Positions 62,658 through 64,000 of a stretch of DNA of 64,000 nt are shown here, piece after piece. The notes under the pieces were generated by a model, which was not told the DNA's origin, made no database searches, and saw only the letters and a program-made list of their open reading frames with translations. This DNA comes from Pseudorhodobacter aquimaris (GTDB lineage Bacteria > Pseudomonadota > Alphaproteobacteria > Rhodobacterales > Rhodobacteraceae), in the NCBI RefSeq assembly GCF_001202025.1, contig NZ_LGHS01000069.1:62001-126000 (forward strand). The letters are read 5' to 3'. Numbering within the stretch: the stretch's first letter is position 1; every line of letters starts with the position of its first letter. Position numbers and translations under genes: made by a program.

Positions 62658-63008
62658 TTAATCAGGCGTTTTGCGGAAAAGCGACTGCGCGGTATAGACC
62701 AGAATGGCCGCGCCCGCCGCCCCCATCGCCGCCACGCCAAGCAGGACGACCACATCAATCGGTCCGCCAAGATCGCGGAAATGCGAATTGGTCATGGCTT
62801 GGACGAACAGCACGGCGGCAATCGCGCCAAAGGGCATGGAAAGCTGTGCCAGAAGAAATTTCTTCATCGACATTTCGCGGTCGCGGATCAGTACATAAAG
62901 GTAGGCGACCGTCACCACGACTGCCACAGCGACCATGCCCCAGAACAGAGCGCGGCCAAAGATTTCCTCAAAAACCGCGATCATCGTCTCTAATGTAAGT
63001 TGTTCCAT
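62658..63008 (-). CDS. DUF5368 family membrane protein
   Basis: The 116-residue protein has three hydrophobic segments, at about 20-40, 52-70 and 82-105. It begins MEQLTLETMIAVFEEIFGRALFWGMV and contains IRDREMSMKKFLLAQLSMPFGAIAAVLFVQAMTNSHFRDLGGPIDV, matching what I recall of DUF5368 in Rhodobacterales. It lies 10 bases downstream of the SQR gene on the same strand and is almost certainly cotranscribed with it, suggesting a membrane role in sulfide oxidation. Function is otherwise unknown. Confidence 0.78.
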   Translation of the reverse strand: MEQLTLETMIAVFEEIFGRALFWGMVAVAVVVTVAYLYVLIRDREMSMKKFLLAQLSMPFGAIAAVLFVQAMTNSHFRDLGGPIDVVVLLGVAAMGAAGAAILVYTAQSLFRKTPD

Positions 63009-63018
63009 GGTTTTCCCC

Positions 63019-64000
63019 TTATGCCTTGCCGCGCAGCATGGCGTTATAGGTGGCTTTCAGGGCCACTTCCTTCATCAACCAGCTGATCCACAGCTCCTCT
63101 AGCGGGGCGATGATGCCCGGAAAGGAAGGGACGAGGTTGTTGTTGTAATCAAACTCCACCAGCATCGCGCGCCCGACGCGGGTGATCATCGGGCAAGAGG
63201 TGTAGCCGCCATAGGTGGCCGTGCCCTCATTGCCCTGAATGGCCGCGACCAGATGGTCCTCGACCACGGGCACCTGAAACTTGACCGAAGCTGCGGTTTT
63301 GCCCTTTGGCACGCCCGCAACATCGCCGAGGGCAAAGATTTCAGGGAAACGCAGGTGACGCAGGGTTTGCATATTCACCTCGGCCCAGTCCTGACCGACC
63401 CATTTATCGACCCAGCTGAGGCCCGACTCGCGGACGAAATCGGGGGCGCGCTGTGGCGGGATGACGTGCAGGTAGTCATAGGGCATTTCCACGTCGCCCG
63501 CTGGTGTGGCGAAGGTCGCGCGCTTTGCACCCGGCTCAATGGCTTTGAGGACATGGCTGTAATGGGGCGTGATGCCGCGATCCAGAAACAGCATCCGCAC
63601 CTTTTCCGAAACAATCGGCACACCGAAAAGCGTGTGGTCATGGGCGGCGTAATGCATGTCATGCTTGCCCGGGCCCGCAGTGCGCTTGGCGATGTCGTCG
63701 ATCAGGAAGGCGTGTTTCAACGGCGCGCCTGCGCATTTCATCTCAGTGATTGGGCGGGTGAAAATGCCGACGCCGCCCTCTTCGGTAAACTTCTGTGCGG
63801 CGGTCCATGTGCGTGCCGCTGCATCCGGCCCTGCATAAAGTGCGCCAATACCATTGGTGCCGATCAGATCAAGCGAGAACCCCTCAATCGCGTCATGGTC
63901 CAGCACAAGGCCGGGGGCGAGGATCAGAAAGTCATAGGAGAGGGTTTGCCCGCTGGCGGTGCTGACGGTCTTGGCTGTGGGGTCAACGGCGGCGACAGCC
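63019..64000 (-). CDS. Sulfide:quinone oxidoreductase, human SQOR-like type, 5' part missing
   Basis: About 326 codons of the C-terminal part are present; the start lies beyond the right edge. The frame continues to the window end with AVAAVDPTAKTV and YDFLILAPGLVLDHDAI. The key features are KCAGAPLKHAFLIDDI (one catalytic Cys), the second Cys in YGGYTSCPMITR, FALGDVAGVPKGKTAASV for FAD binding, and a membrane-associating C-terminal region. The C(A/P)GAP and Y.SCP motifs are those of sulfide:quinone oxidoreductases, which pass electrons from sulfide to quinone while forming persulfide. The DUF5368 gene follows. Confidence 0.9.
   Translation of the reverse strand, partial: AVAAVDPTAKTVSTASGQTLSYDFLILAPGLVLDHDAIEGFSLDLIGTNGIGALYAGPDAAARTWTAAQKFTEEGGVGIFTRPITEMKCAGAPLKHAFLIDDIAKRTAGPGKHDMHYAAHDHTLFGVPIVSEKVRMLFLDRGITPHYSHVLKAIEPGAKRATFATPAGDVEMPYDYLHVIPPQRAPDFVRESGLSWVDKWVGQDWAEVNMQTLRHLRFPEIFALGDVAGVPKGKTAASVKFQVPVVEDHLVAAIQGNEGTATYGGYTSCPMITRVGRAMLVEFDYNNNLVPSFPGIIAPLEELWISWLMKEVALKATYNAMLRGKA

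Noticed and set aside
1-64000. CRISPR arrays, tRNA or rRNA genes, insertion sequences, prophage or integrase genes.
   Set aside because: No regularly spaced repeats, tRNA-like cloverleaf with a conserved TTCRANY arm, rRNA segment, transposase or integrase was found on reading through; the region looks like conserved chromosome.

Overview
The window is about 64 kb of chromosomal DNA, GC-rich and densely coded, from an alphaproteobacterium. It almost certainly belongs to the Rhodobacterales (Rhodobacteraceae, Roseobacter-like). Support comes from the divergent MnmC1-like/mnmD pair, a three-gene peptide deformylase block before fmt, a CP4-like (class II) aroA next to cmk-rpsA-ihfB, a DUF5368 gene beside a sulfide:quinone oxidoreductase, DUF6880 and DUF2237 proteins, and a haem-NO-binding-domain/GGDEF pair. 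I found no rRNA, tRNA, insertion sequence, prophage or CRISPR array. No stretch over 300 bases lacks a gene. The region reads as core genome rather than an island.

Layout. 0-9 kb: the 5' end of a TctC-type binding protein, dapA, a soluble lytic transglycosylase, a ThDP enzyme, the split tRNA wobble-modification pair (FAD oxidase and MnmD), a TsoY-like membrane protein and a GNAT enzyme. 9-17.4 kb: smc, a glycosyltransferase, cobD, two small proteins, then a leftward operon of three deformylase homologues and fmt. 17.5-28 kb: a rightward run with a PatB-type lyase, aroA, a second PLP lyase, cmk, a nitroreductase, rpsA, ihfB, lapA, trpF, a GNAT enzyme and trpB. 28-40 kb: mostly leftward genes (truncated haemoglobin, DUF2237, pth, rplY, lldD, the YgiB/YgiC pair, DUF6880, hemE), with ytoQ, hemC and a kinase-like gene rightward. 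38-45.8 kb: a D-2-hydroxyacid dehydrogenase, tesA divergent from a YbbA/YbbP-type ABC exporter, argE and mnmH. 45.9-51.2 kb: a double Usp protein, a CPA1 antiporter with a cyclic-nucleotide-domain fold, and the H-NOX-like/diguanylate cyclase pair. 51-55.7 kb: a queuosine-precursor transporter, a frameshifted phytase/esterase-like gene, mepA, an MFS transporter and a thioesterase. 55.8-64 kb: yggT, recQ, yaaA, a four-gene Mn/Fe ABC transporter behind two palindromic operators, DUF5368 and a partial SQR.

How the genes connect. Three genes bear on wobble uridine 34 of tRNA (MnmC1-like oxidase, MnmD, MnmH), and a YhhQ transporter bears on queuosine at the same anticodon position. The deformylase block and fmt cover N-formylmethionine chemistry, but one of the three deformylase homologues has lost two active-site residues. 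The TsoY-like protein has a single cysteine and lies beneath a box resembling the persulfide-responsive SqrR site; with the SQR at the right end this suggests a sulfide-linked regulon. The most notable signalling unit is the H-NOX-like protein directly abutting an HNOBA-GGDEF cyclase, because the H-NOX-like protein has no histidine where the haem ligand should be. I do not see a clearly new multi-gene system; the best leads are variants of known families.
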